A DNA stretch of 39,272 nt from DASQEH01 sp038239485 (GTDB lineage Bacteria > Actinomycetota > Actinomycetes > Propionibacteriales > Nocardioidaceae), in assembly GCA_038239485.1 (NCBI GenBank), contig JBBSET010000037.1, positions 1 through 39,272 of the forward strand, read 5' to 3'. Both the position numbers and the translations under genes were made by a program. The notes under the pieces were generated by a model. It was not told the origin of the DNA and searched no databases. It worked only from the letters and a program-made list of their open reading frames with translations. Positions 32,304 to 39,272 of this stretch are shown one piece after another (positions within the stretch are counted from its first letter, which is position 1; the number at the start of each line of letters is the position of its first letter).

Positions 32304-33376
32304 TGGGCGCCCGGACCGGCCGTGCGCGACAGCCACAGCCGCCGCAGCAGTCGGTGCACTCCGTGCCGGAGGTGCAGCCGGGTGACGTGGATCTGAGCAC
32401 GGTCCTGGGCGATGTGCACCTGGCGAACCCGGTGATGACCGCCAGCGGGTGTGCCGCGGCCGGCAAGGAGCTGAACCAGTTCTTCGACGTCGCCGAACTC
32501 GGCGCCGTGGTCACGAAGTCGATCATGCGCGACCCACGGTCGGGGCGGGCGACCCCGCGGATGGTCGAGACGGCGTCGGGGATGCTGAACTCGATCGGGC
32601 TCCAGGGCCCCGGTATCGACGCCTTCCTGGCCCGCGACCTGCCGTGGCTGCTCCAGCACGGTGCCCGGCCGATCGTGTCCATCGCCGGCTCCACCCTGCA
32701 GGAGTACGCCGAGCTGGCCCGCCGCGTGGGCAACACGCCGGGCGTGGCGGCGGTCGAGGTGAACATCTCCTGTCCCAACGTCGAGGACCGCGGCCTTGTC
32801 TTCGCCTGCGACCCCCTGCAGGCCGCCCGAGTGCTGTCGGTCGTACGGCGGGAGACCCCGCGCGGCCTGCCGGTCTTCGCCAAGCTGTCCCCGGACGTGA
32901 CCAGCATCGTCGAGATCGCCGAGGCGACGATGGGGGCGGGCGCCGACGGGCTGGTGATGATCAACACCCTGCTCGGGCTCCACGTCGACATGGTCACCCT
33001 GCGCCCGGAGCTGGCGGGCGTCACCGGCGGGCTGTCGGGACCCGCGATCCGTCCGGTCGCGGTGCGTGCGGTCTGGCAGGTCGCCAACGCCATGCCCGGC
33101 GTGCCGATCATCGGCGTCGGCGGCGTTCGGACCGGGCAGGACGCGTTGGAGTTCCTGCTGGCCGGTGCCAGCGCGGTCCAGGTGGGCACGGCCATCTTCA
33201 ACGACCCGAGCGCGCCCATCCGGGTCCTGCGCGAGCTGCGGGCGGAGCTCGCCGTTCACGGCTTCGCCAAGGCGGTCGACGCCGTGGGATACGCCAACCG
33301 GGGCGTGACTGCCACGGCAACCGTCTCGGCCACGAGCGGCAGCACCAGCACCAGCACCACTGGAAGGGTGAGCTGA
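32303..33376 (+). CDS. pyrD: Dihydroorotate dehydrogenase, class 1B catalytic subunit
   Basis: Oxidises dihydroorotate to orotate with FMN; partner of PyrK. 357 residues. The core begins VDLSTVLGDVHLANPVMTASGCAAAG after a 30-residue leader. The catalytic base is Cys157 in EVNISCPNVEDRG, which marks class 1 (class 2 has Ser). AKLSPDVT has the conserved Lys. INTLLGLHVDM, GGLSGPAIRPVAVRAVWQV and GVGGVRTGQDALEFLLAGASAVQVGTA are FMN-site segments. The C-terminus is a Ser/Thr/Ala tail encoded partly by three AGCACC repeats (33341-33358). ATG 32303 overlaps pyrK. pyrF follows after one base. Confidence 0.95.
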   Translation: MGARTGRARQPQPPQQSVHSVPEVQPGDVDLSTVLGDVHLANPVMTASGCAAAGKELNQFFDVAELGAVVTKSIMRDPRSGRATPRMVETASGMLNSIGLQGPGIDAFLARDLPWLLQHGARPIVSIAGSTLQEYAELARRVGNTPGVAAVEVNISCPNVEDRGLVFACDPLQAARVLSVVRRETPRGLPVFAKLSPDVTSIVEIAEATMGAGADGLVMINTLLGLHVDMVTLRPELAGVTGGLSGPAIRPVAVRAVWQVANAMPGVPIIGVGGVRTGQDALEFLLAGASAVQVGTAIFNDPSAPIRVLRELRAELAVHGFAKAVDAVGYANRGVTATATVSATSGSTSTSTTGRVS

Positions 33377-33377
33377 C

Positions 33378-34208
33378 ATGGAGCCGTTCGGGACACGAGT
33401 CCGCGAGGCGATGAGCCGCCGGGGGCAGCTGTGCATCGGCGTCGACCCGCACCCGAGCCTGCTGGCCGACTGGGGTCTTGCCGACGACGCAGCCGGGCTC
33501 GAGGCGTTCGCACAGACCTGCGTCGAGGCGCTGGCGGCCGACATCGCCGTCCTCAAGCCGCAGTCGGCCTTCTTCGAGCGCAAGGGGTCGCAGGGGGTCG
33601 CGGTCCTCGAGAGGTTCATCGCGGCCGCTCGGGAGCAGGGGGCACTCGTCCTCCTCGACGCCAAGCGCGGCGACATCGGCTCGACCATGCAGGGCTATGC
33701 CGACGCGTACCTGGACCAGACCTCGCCCGTCGCCGCCGACGCCCTCACGGTGAACCCGTTCCTCGGCTTCGAGTCGCTGCGACCGGTACTGGACAGCGCC
33801 GCTGCCCACGGCGCCGGCGTGTTCGTGGTGACGCTGACGTCGAACCCGGAGGGGGCCCAGGTCCAGTCCGCCCGCACCGCCGCAGGTGCCACCGTCGCCG
33901 CTGAGATCCTGGCTGCCATCGCCGCCGAGAACGCCGGGTCGCCCGACACCGGCTCGGTCGGCGCGGTCGTGGGCGCCAACCTCGCGATGGTCAGCGAGGA
34001 CCTGGCTGTCAACGGTCCGCTGCTCGCTCCCGGGTTCGGCGCGCAGGGCGGGACCGTTGACGATATCCGGCGCAACTTCGACGGGGTCCTGGACCTGGTC
34101 CTGCCGACGACGTCGCGCGACGTCCTCAGCGCCGGGCCCGACGTCGCGGCTCTGCGTGCGGCGGCGCTGCGTGCTCGGGACGCGGTGGCGGTGCTCACCC
34201 GGCCCTGA
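33378..34208 (+). CDS. pyrF: Orotidine 5'-phosphate decarboxylase, mycobacterial type (PyrF family 2)
   Basis: Decarboxylates OMP to UMP, the last step of the pathway. 276 residues, longer than the E. coli type. Motifs are CIGVDPHPSLLADWG, AVLKPQSAFFERKGSQG, the catalytic D94-A-K96-R-G-D99 in LLDAKRGDIGSTMQGYA, ADALTVNPFLGFESL, and LLAPGFGAQGGT near the phosphate site. The DAKRGDIGSTM form is that of the mycobacterial/archaeal-like group. ATG 33378 has GGAAGGGTGAG upstream. It ends the operon; a hairpin follows at 34277. Confidence 0.96.
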   Translation: MEPFGTRVREAMSRRGQLCIGVDPHPSLLADWGLADDAAGLEAFAQTCVEALAADIAVLKPQSAFFERKGSQGVAVLERFIAAAREQGALVLLDAKRGDIGSTMQGYADAYLDQTSPVAADALTVNPFLGFESLRPVLDSAAAHGAGVFVVTLTSNPEGAQVQSARTAAGATVAAEILAAIAAENAGSPDTGSVGAVVGANLAMVSEDLAVNGPLLAPGFGAQGGTVDDIRRNFDGVLDLVLPTTSRDVLSAGPDVAALRAAALRARDAVAVLTRP

Positions 34209-34276
34209 GCGCGGGAAGGTCGGGAAGGACGGACTCGACAAGGCACCCTGCGCCGAACTCATGTGCGTCGTCATTC

Positions 34277-34302
34277 ACCGTGTGCATGAGACCGCACACG
34301 GT
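34277..34302 (+). terminator. Candidate terminator of the pyr operon
   Basis: ACCGTGTGC (34277-34285), an eight-base loop, then GCACACGGT (34294-34302), a perfect 9-bp stem 68 bases after the pyrF stop. No T-run follows. The rest of the 240-bp gap to the next gene shows no gene. A TACACT -10-like hexamer at 34406-34411 may drive the next gene. Confidence 0.5.
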
Positions 34303-34448
34303 TCCGCAGCTGCGTAGCCTCCTCCCAGCGACCTGAGAACCGGCTCCTGCGTGGTCTGTCGCGGGGGAGCGACGGCGGCTACCCCGCCACCGACGTCGTG
34401 ACAACTACACTTCTTGCCTGGACCTGGGATCGAGCGACAGGGGGTTCC

Positions 34449-34964
34449 ATGTCGGACCAGCAGCCACCCTCTACTGGCGAGCGGCCGGGCTCCGGTCAAC
34501 AGCCGATGTTCGGCGGTCCGGCCAGGGTCTACCCGCAGCAGGAGCTGCTACCGCAGGACATCCAGCCCGGCCGGAGCCGGCTGGGCTGGATCATCGCCCT
34601 GGTCGTGGTCATCGTGCTGATCGGCGCCGGATTCGCCGGTTGGCTGATCCTGCGCGACGACGGGGAGAGCGGGCGCGCTGCGTACTGCTCGACGCTCAAG
34701 AAGCTGATACCCGGCAACGACCTTCTGTCCGCCGTGGGCAACGGCCAGGCGTCGTCGCTCGATCAGCTCCATCGGCTGACAGGTCTGGCCCCGAGTGCCG
34801 TCGCCGGTGACTGGAAGACACTGGCGTCGGTCGCGTCCACGGTGCAGGGCTCGTCGTCACAACCTGACTCCGGGACGTTCCTGTCAGCACTGGGTGCGAT
34901 CGAGCACATCGTCTCGGACGCCAACGACCACTGCGGGATGTCGTTGACGCTTCCGCTGCGGTAG
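34449..34964 (+). CDS. Single-pass membrane protein of unknown function
   Basis: 171 residues, not recognised. The N-terminus (about 1-42) is cytoplasmic-looking and rich in Pro/Gln/Gly (MSDQQPPSTGERPGSGQQPM). One strong transmembrane segment follows (about 46-67, LGWIIALVVVIVLIGAGFAG). The extracellular part of about 100 residues is mostly helical-looking, with two cysteines only: one in AAYCSTLKKL just outside the membrane and one in NDHCGMSLTL at the end. The pair would make a single disulfide closing a small domain. Start ATG 34449 has AGGGGG ten bases upstream; the in-frame codon at 34398 lacks this. It sits alone between pyrF and mihF. Function unknown; a small secreted-face sensor or adaptor is only a guess. 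Confidence 0.75.
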   Translation: MSDQQPPSTGERPGSGQQPMFGGPARVYPQQELLPQDIQPGRSRLGWIIALVVVIVLIGAGFAGWLILRDDGESGRAAYCSTLKKLIPGNDLLSAVGNGQASSLDQLHRLTGLAPSAVAGDWKTLASVASTVQGSSSQPDSGTFLSALGAIEHIVSDANDHCGMSLTLPLR

Positions 34965-35017
34965 GACCGCTTTGGCGCAACTCGCGCCGACGACTATGAA
35001 GCCACATCGCGACCCGT

Positions 35018-35023
35018 TAGGGT
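35018..35023 (+). promoter_or_regulatory. Possible -10 of the mihF-gmk transcript
   Basis: TAGGGT in the 144-bp gap before mihF, with no convincing -35 upstream. GAGGTGGAG (35098-35106) just before GTG 35109 is the mihF ribosome site. Confidence 0.3.
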
Positions 35024-35108
35024 GTGGATCGGTGGGAACGGCAGCACATCGGCCGTGCGTAACCGGGTTCCTGTGCACAACCGTCGATCAGTGTCCTGAG
35101 GTGGAGCA

Positions 35109-35429
35109 GTGGGCGTTCCAGAGTTGACCCCAGAGCAGCGCCGGGCTGCCCTCGAGCGGGCGGCGGTCGTCCGTCGCGAGCGCGCCGAGGTCAAGAACCG
35201 GCTGAAGAACTCCGGGGCGTCCCTCCAGGAGGTCGTCCGCGACGGCCAGGACAACCAGGTCATCGGCAAGATGAAGGTGCTCGACCTGCTCCAGGCGATG
35301 CCCGGACTGGGCAAGGTTCGGGCGCGCAACCTGATGGAGCGAATCGGGATCTCCGAGTCCAGACGCGTGCGCGGTCTCGGGGCCAACCAGATCGCCGCCC
35401 TCGAGCGCGAGTTTGACCAGCGCGCCTGA
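35109..35429 (+). CDS. mihF: Integration host factor, actinobacterial type (mIHF)
   Basis: Small nucleoid-associated DNA-bending protein specific to actinobacteria, the host factor for mycobacteriophage L5-type integration and essential in mycobacteria. 106 residues. The sequence follows the family throughout: LTPEQRRAALERAAVVRRERAEVKNRL, GKMKVLDLLQAMPGLGKVRARNLMERIGI (helix-two-turn-helix-like DNA contact), and RRVRGLGANQIAALERE. Unrelated to the HU/IHF fold. GTG 35109 is preceded by GAGGTGGAG. The gene overlaps gmk by 17 bases, so the two are co-translated; mihF-gmk-rpoZ-coaBC-metK-priA is a conserved actinobacterial order. Confidence 0.95.
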   Translation: MGVPELTPEQRRAALERAAVVRRERAEVKNRLKNSGASLQEVVRDGQDNQVIGKMKVLDLLQAMPGLGKVRARNLMERIGISESRRVRGLGANQIAALEREFDQRA

Positions 35430-36030
35430 CAAGTTCACGCCGGCGGCCGGGCCCGCACCGAGCCGAAGTCGGCTCACCGTCCTCGCCGGGCCGACCGCTG
35501 TCGGCAAGGGCACGGTTGCCGCCGACATCCGCGCCAACCACGACGACGTATGGATCTCGGTGTCGGCCACGACCAGGTCGCCCAGACCCGGGGAGGTCGA
35601 CGGCGTCCACTACTCATTCGTGGACGAGGTCCGCTTCGACCGGATGGTCGAGGCCGGCGACCTGCTCGAGTGGGCGGTCGTGCACGGCCAGGCTCGCTAC
35701 GGCACGCCGCGTCGCCCGGTCGAGCAGGCGCTCGCAGCGGGTCGGCTCGCCCTCCTCGAGATCGACCTGCAAGGCGCGCGACAGGTGCGGGAGACGATGC
35801 CGGACGCGCTGTTCGTGTTCCTGGCCCCCCCGTCCTGGGACGAGCTGGTCCGGCGCCTGGTGGGCCGCGGGACCGAGCCTGAGGATGAACGCGCCCGGCG
35901 GCTGCAGACGGCGATCCGCGAGCTGGCGGCCGGGGCAGAGTTCGACGCGACTGTCGTGAACAGCGAGATTCACGCCGCGGCGGAGGAATTGGTAGGATTG
36001 ATGTGCGCTCGTGCGCGGCCAGCGACCTGA
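35413..36030 (+). CDS. gmk: Guanylate kinase
   Basis: Phosphorylates GMP/dGMP with ATP. 205 residues: P-loop AGPTAVGKGT near residue 26, GMP-binding SATTRSPRPGEVDGVHYSFVD, LLEWAVVHGQARYGTPRRPVEQAL, the ILLEIDLQGA-type segment (LALLEIDLQGARQV), and the lid around GRGTEPEDERARRLQ. It starts at TTG 35413 inside mihF; no other start lies between this and the P-loop without losing the usual N-terminal strand. An rpoZ promoter candidate lies within its 3' end. Confidence 0.95.
   Translation: MTSAPDKFTPAAGPAPSRSRLTVLAGPTAVGKGTVAADIRANHDDVWISVSATTRSPRPGEVDGVHYSFVDEVRFDRMVEAGDLLEWAVVHGQARYGTPRRPVEQALAAGRLALLEIDLQGARQVRETMPDALFVFLAPPSWDELVRRLVGRGTEPEDERARRLQTAIRELAAGAEFDATVVNSEIHAAAEELVGLMCARARPAT
35969..35998 (+). 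promoter_or_regulatory. Candidate rpoZ promoter inside the end of gmk
   Basis: TTCACG (35969-35974), an 18-bp spacer, and TAGGAT (35993-35998). Transcription from about 36005 would give rpoZ a leader of some 150 bases, which contains a GGCTGA/TCAGCC inverted repeat (36037-36042 and 36057-36062). The 124-bp gap between gmk and rpoZ holds nothing else recognisable. Confidence 0.4.
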
Positions 36031-36154
36031 TCGGTTGGCTGACCTGCTCATTCTGATCAGCCGTGGATCGCCCCAGCGCCGGCTGTGCCCACTCACCCTG
36101 TTTCGCCCACGAGCTCACCGCCAAGCAGTCTTCATCAAAAGAAGGAAGTTCTCC

Positions 36155-36427
36155 GTGTCAGGCACCCTGCCCGTCGCCGAGGGGATCACCAACCCCCCGA
36201 TCGACGAACTGCTCCAGAAGACGGACTCGAAGTACAAGCTGGTCCTCTACTCCGCCAAGCGCGCGCGCCAGATCAACGCGTACTACTCCCAGCTCGGCGA
36301 AGGACTGCTCGAGTACGTCGGTCCTCTGGTGGACACCCACGTGCAGGAGAAGCCACTCTCGATCGCTCTGCGTGAGATCAACGCCGACCTGCTGACCTGC
36401 GAGGACATCGAGCCAGAGGAGGCCTGA
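36155..36427 (+). CDS. rpoZ: RNA polymerase omega subunit
   Basis: Smallest core subunit; wraps the C-terminus of beta-prime and helps assembly. 90 residues, matching the actinobacterial form: GITNPPIDELLQKTDSKYKLVLYSAKRARQ is the conserved helix region, followed by INAYYSQLGEGLLEYVGPLVDT and PLSIALREINADLL. The start is GTG 36155, set by GAAGGAAG seven bases upstream; the frame is open further upstream to 36011 but that stretch overlaps gmk and lacks family similarity. It is followed after nine or 33 bases by coaBC. Confidence 0.95.
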   Translation: MSGTLPVAEGITNPPIDELLQKTDSKYKLVLYSAKRARQINAYYSQLGEGLLEYVGPLVDTHVQEKPLSIALREINADLLTCEDIEPEEA

Positions 36428-36460
36428 CCTCCCGCGGTGGAGCTCTGCGATGACGACCAG

Positions 36461-37735
36461 ATGAGTGTCACCACGGTCGGTGCCGGTGCGGCCGACGGCC
36501 ACCGCCCTCGGGTTGTGCTCGGTGTCGGCGGCGGGATCGCTGCCTACAAGGCCTGTGAGCTGCTGCGGCGCTTCACCGAGTCCGGTCACGACGTCACGGT
36601 CGTCCCCACCGCCGCGGCGCTGGAGTTCGTCGGCGCTGCGACCTGGGAGGCGTTGTCCGGAAAGCCTGTCTCGGCCTCGGTCTTCGCCGACGTACCCGCA
36701 GTGCAACATGTCCGGCTCGGTCAGCGCGCGGACATCGTGGTTGTGGCCCCGGCGACCGCGGACCTGCTGGCCAAGGCCGCCCATGGGCAGGCCGACGACC
36801 TGCTGACCAGCACGCTGCTGACCGTGCGCTGCCCGGTGATCTTCGCGCCGGCGATGCATACCGAGATGTGGCTCCATCCGGCTACCAGCAGCAACGTGTC
36901 CACCTTGCGCTCACGCGGGAGTGTGGTGCTCGAGCCGGCGTCCGGGCGCCTGACGGGTGCCGACACCGGACCCGGACGCCTGCCCGAGCCGGCCCAGATC
37001 TTCGAGGTCGCGGTGAATGTCCTGCAGTGGGGACGGCAGCGCGCCGGCCCCGACCTGCGCTCGCGGCGGGTGGTGGTGTCAGCGGGAGGTACCCGGGAGA
37101 TGCTCGACCCGGTCCGGTTCCTCGGGAACCGCTCGTCGGGCAAGCAGGGCTACGCACTGGCTGCCGCAGCGGCTGCCCGCGGCGCCGACGTCGACCTGGT
37201 GTCCGCGAACGTCTCGCTTGCGGTCCCGCACGGGGTCAACGTCGTCCGCGTCTTCTCCACGCTGGAGATGCGCGACGCCGTCCACAAGCTCGCCGTCGGT
37301 GCGGACGCGGTGGTGATGGCCGCCGCCCCGGCGGACTTCCGGCCCGCCAACCCGGTGGACCACAAGATCAAGAAGCGCACTGACGGTACGGCGCCGGTTG
37401 TCCATCTGGTCGAGAGCCCCGACATCCTGCGCGAGCTCGTGGAGCAGCGCGGCGGTTCCAGCGCGATACCGGTGCTCGTGGGTTTCGCCGCAGAGACAGG
37501 AGACACCGAGGCCGGACCTCTGGAGCATGCCCGTGCCAAGCTCGAGCGCAAGGGCTGTGACTTGCTGGTCGTCAACGACGTGAGCGGGGGAGGAGTCTTC
37601 GGTGACGACGACAACCAGGCGGTCATCCTGGCAGCGGACAGCGGCGAGACGATCGTCTCGCGCGGCCCGAAGTCGGCGTTGGCGCACGTGATCTGGGACC
37701 TGGTGCGCGCGCGGTGGGAGAGCCAGGCGCCCTGA
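36461..37735 (+). CDS. coaBC: Bifunctional phosphopantothenoylcysteine decarboxylase / phosphopantothenate-cysteine ligase
   Basis: Two successive steps of coenzyme A synthesis. 424 residues. The N-terminal flavoprotein CoaC domain has GVGGGIAAYKACELLRR, the active-site His in VQHVRLGQRADIVVVAPATADLL, and APAMHTEMW. The C-terminal CoaB ligase domain has VVVSAGGTREMLDPVRFLGNRSSGKQG, AAPADFRP and HKIKK. The E. coli PAMN motif Asn is His here, and the Cys of its ACGDVGPGRM flap is absent (TGADTGPGRL). I recall the His form from mycobacteria and other actinobacteria, so this is probably lineage-normal. The start is uncertain: ATG 36461 gives the usual short N-terminus; GTG 36437 is also in frame. 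Confidence 0.93.
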   Translation: MSVTTVGAGAADGHRPRVVLGVGGGIAAYKACELLRRFTESGHDVTVVPTAAALEFVGAATWEALSGKPVSASVFADVPAVQHVRLGQRADIVVVAPATADLLAKAAHGQADDLLTSTLLTVRCPVIFAPAMHTEMWLHPATSSNVSTLRSRGSVVLEPASGRLTGADTGPGRLPEPAQIFEVAVNVLQWGRQRAGPDLRSRRVVVSAGGTREMLDPVRFLGNRSSGKQGYALAAAAAARGADVDLVSANVSLAVPHGVNVVRVFSTLEMRDAVHKLAVGADAVVMAAAPADFRPANPVDHKIKKRTDGTAPVVHLVESPDILRELVEQRGGSSAIPVLVGFAAETGDTEAGPLEHARAKLERKGCDLLVVNDVSGGGVFGDDDNQAVILAADSGETIVSRGPKSALAHVIWDLVRARWESQAP

Positions 37736-37767
37736 GACGGCTTCGCGTGATCGCCGCCGCCGCGGGA

Positions 37768-37847
37768 TACCCTGGAGCGTCAGTGATGCCGGTACCGTCA
37801 GCCAGCCGAAACCGTCAGCTCGTCGCAGCCGTCCCAAGAGGGAGAAG
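37768..37847 (+). promoter_or_regulatory. metK leader: weak -10 and strong RBS that sets the TTG start
   Basis: TACCCT (37768-37773) is a possible -10 without a clear -35. AGAGGGAGAAG (37837-37847), with GGGAG seven bases from TTG 37852, is a strong Shine-Dalgarno. It argues against the in-frame ATG at 37787, which would add 22 residues not seen in the family. No SAM riboswitch structure was recognised in the 116-bp gap. Confidence 0.5.
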
Positions 37848-37851
37848 TTCG

Positions 37852-39045
37852 TTGTCAGGTCGTTTCTTCACGTCAGAGTCGGTCACGGAGGGTCACCCCG
37901 ACAAGATCGCCGACCAGATCAGCGACTCGGTGCTCGACGCGCTGCTGACAGGTGACCCTTCCAGCCGGGTCGCGGTCGAGACGCTGGTGACGACCGGGCT
38001 GGTCGTCGTCGCCGGCGAGGTGACGACAGCGGCCTACGCCCCCGTCGCCGACATCGTGCGTCAGCGGATCCTCGACATCGGCTACGACTCCTCGAAGAAG
38101 GGCTTCGACGGCCGCTCCTGCGGAGTCCAGGTCTGCATCGGGTCGCAGTCGCCCGACATCGCCCAGGGCGTCGACGACGCGTTCGAGGAGCGCTCGGAGG
38201 GCTCCACCGACCCGCTCGACAGACAGGGTGCCGGGGACCAGGGTCTGATGTTCGGCTTCGCCTGCGACGAGACACCGGAGCTGATGCCGCTCCCCATCAC
38301 CATCGCTCATCGGTTGGCCGCCCGGCTGTCCGCGGTCCGCAAGGACCAGACGATGGCCTACCTGCGCCCCGACGGCAAGACCCAGGTCACCATCGAGTAC
38401 GACGGCGACCGTCCGGTGCGCATCGACACCATCGTCGTGTCCAGCCAGCATGCCGGTGACATCGACCTGGAGCGGCTGCTCGCGCCCGACGTGAAGAAGC
38501 ACGTCGTGGAGGAGGTGCTGTCGACATTCGACATCGACTCGTCCGACTACCGCCTGCTGGTGAATCCGACCGGCAGGTTCGAGATCGGCGGCCCGATGGG
38601 TGACGCGGGGCTCACCGGTCGCAAGATCATCATCGACACCTACGGCGGGATGGCGCGCCACGGTGGCGGGGCCTTCAGCGGCAAGGACCCGTCCAAGGTC
38701 GACCGGTCGGCGGCGTACGCGATGCGCTGGGTGGCCAAGAACGTCGTCGCCGCCGGGCTGGCCCGCCGCTGCGAGGTGCAGGTTGCCTACGCGATCGGCA
38801 AGGCGCACCCGGTGGGATTCTATGTGGACTGCTTCGGCACGGAGACCGTTACCGTCGACGCGATCCGGGCAGCGGTACTGGACGTGTTCGACCTCCGCCC
38901 AGCGGCGATCATCCGCGACCTCGACCTGCTGCGTCCGATCTACTCGCTCACAGCCGCGTACGGGCACTTCGGCCGCGAGCTTCCGGAGTTCACCTGGGAG
39001 CGGACCGACCGGGTTGACGCGTTGACGGCCGCCGTCACCGGCTGA
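37852..39045 (+). CDS. metK: S-adenosylmethionine synthetase
   Basis: Makes SAM from methionine and ATP, releasing phosphate and pyrophosphate. 397 residues, the usual length. Motifs are FFTSESVTEGHPDKIADQISD at the N-terminus, the GAGDQGLMFGFACDE hexapeptide-type ATP site, VNPTGRFEIGGPMGDAGLTGRK, DTYGGMARHGGGAFSGKDPSKVDRS and AYAIGKAHPVGFYVD. The start TTG 37852 follows a strong ribosome site and aligns with the family start (SGRFFTSESV). A hairpin follows it, then priA. Confidence 0.97.
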   Translation: MSGRFFTSESVTEGHPDKIADQISDSVLDALLTGDPSSRVAVETLVTTGLVVVAGEVTTAAYAPVADIVRQRILDIGYDSSKKGFDGRSCGVQVCIGSQSPDIAQGVDDAFEERSEGSTDPLDRQGAGDQGLMFGFACDETPELMPLPITIAHRLAARLSAVRKDQTMAYLRPDGKTQVTIEYDGDRPVRIDTIVVSSQHAGDIDLERLLAPDVKKHVVEEVLSTFDIDSSDYRLLVNPTGRFEIGGPMGDAGLTGRKIIIDTYGGMARHGGGAFSGKDPSKVDRSAAYAMRWVAKNVVAAGLARRCEVQVAYAIGKAHPVGFYVDCFGTETVTVDAIRAAVLDVFDLRPAAIIRDLDLLRPIYSLTAAYGHFGRELPEFTWERTDRVDALTAAVTG

Positions 39046-39060
39046 CCCGAACGGTCGGCT

Positions 39061-39083
39061 CCGCCGCGCGAGGGTGTCGGCGG
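39061..39083 (+). terminator. Weak hairpin between metK and priA
   Basis: CCGCCG (39061-39066) and CGGCGG (39078-39083) around an 11-base loop, 16 bases after the metK stop, with no T-run. It may be a weak terminator or chance in G+C-rich DNA. Confidence 0.3.
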
Positions 39084-39103
39084 CGGGTGGTTCACTGAGA
39101 AAC

Positions 39104-39272
39104 ATGTCGCCGACCGCCGCCTCGCTCACACGGGCCGAAGCGGAGCGGGCGAAACGTGCTGTGCGCCCGACCAGGGTCAAGGCCGTCACGGTCGCCGCGG
39201 CCGAGCGTCCCGTCGCGCGGGTCGCGGTCGACCTGCCGCTGGCACATCTGGACCGGCCCTTCGACTATCTCG
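39104..39272 (+). CDS. priA: Primosomal protein N' (PriA), 5' end only
   Basis: Start of the replication-restart helicase. The 56 visible residues comprise a basic leader (MSPTAASLTRAEAERAKRAV) and then the beginning of the PriA 3' DNA-binding domain, PVARVAVDLPLAHLDRPFDYL, which is distinctive of actinobacterial PriA. The rest lies beyond the window. ATG 39104 follows the metK hairpin with no strong Shine-Dalgarno. TTCACT (39091-39096) seven bases before it could be a -10 of a leaderless message, but this is weak. The metK-priA order supports the identification. Confidence 0.85.
   Translation, partial: MSPTAASLTRAEAERAKRAVRPTRVKAVTVAAAERPVARVAVDLPLAHLDRPFDYL

Noticed and set aside
34209..34448. 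Possible small gene in the pyrF downstream gap
   Set aside because: Only short frames overlapping pyrF or without a ribosome site; the gap is better explained by a hairpin and a promoter.
36031..36154. GGCTGA/TCAGCC hairpin before rpoZ as a terminator
   Set aside because: Only six pairs with a 14-base loop and no T-run; rpoZ seems to be transcribed from a start upstream of it, so termination is unlikely.
37736..37851. SAM riboswitch before metK
   Set aside because: No recognisable SAM-I to SAM-IV conserved core in the 116 bases; only a weak -10 and a strong Shine-Dalgarno.
1..39272. CRISPR array, tRNA genes, IS elements or prophage
   Set aside because: No regularly spaced palindromic repeats, no tRNA-like cloverleaf in the short intergenic gaps, no transposase or integrase motifs in any plausible frame.

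Overview
This 39 kb, G+C-rich window reads as a chromosomal housekeeping segment of an actinobacterium. The evidence is GTG/TTG starts, head-to-tail genes with 1-14 base overlaps, and a set of actinobacterial marker genes: a BldD orthologue, the mycobacterial-type integration host factor mIHF, an actinobacterial omega subunit, and a mycobacterial-type PyrF. The gene order (hisS-aspS-rarA-alaS-ruvX-mltG-aroE-prepilin peptidase-aroCKB-aroQ-efp-nusB-bldD-pyr operon-mihF-gmk-rpoZ-coaBC-metK-priA) resembles Nocardioidaceae/Propionibacteriales. That family-level placement is an inference from memory of gene order, not a computed result. All recognised genes are on the + strand except bldD.

Layout. 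(1) 1-2745: the 3' part of hisS, then aspS. (2) 2957-9065: a five-gene oligopeptide/dipeptide ABC importer (permease C, lipoprotein binding protein, permease B, two ATPases). Its composition is visibly less G+C-rich than its surroundings, and it is wedged between aspS and rarA. (3) 9134-15700: rarA, two small membrane-associated proteins, alaS, ruvX and mltG. (4) 15690-22310: a shikimate-pathway cluster, aroE-aroC-aroK-aroB-aroQ. A Tat-exported, probably bicovalent FAD oxidase lipoprotein and a short A24 prepilin peptidase lie between aroE and aroC. (5) 22389-23458: efp and nusB; nusB ends in five 21-bp tandem repeats. (6) 23455-23946, minus strand: bldD, which shares a CTAG stop palindrome with nusB. 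(7) 24074-34208: a pyrimidine operon, pyrR-pyrB-pyrC-carA-carB-pyrK-pyrD-pyrF, with almost every junction overlapping. It encodes the UMP pathway from carbamoyl phosphate to UMP, except the OMP phosphoribosyltransferase (pyrE), and uses a class 1B NAD-linked dihydroorotate dehydrogenase. (8) 34449-39272: a small anchored protein, mihF, gmk, rpoZ, coaBC, metK and the 5' end of priA.

The most interesting non-coding region is the 127-bp bldD/pyrR divergent interval. Two promoters with identical TAGTAT -10 hexamers and 17-bp spacers are interdigitated symmetrically about position 23992. A sequence resembling the BldD operator covers the bldD -10 and part of the pyr -35. A near-identical 12-mer recurs at 24083-24094. 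A match to the PyrR RNA-binding consensus lies at 24041-24052, just before the Shine-Dalgarno of pyrR. Together these suggest that c-di-GMP/BldD developmental control and pyrimidine synthesis share one regulatory node. I found no tRNA or rRNA genes, CRISPR arrays, insertion sequences or prophage genes.
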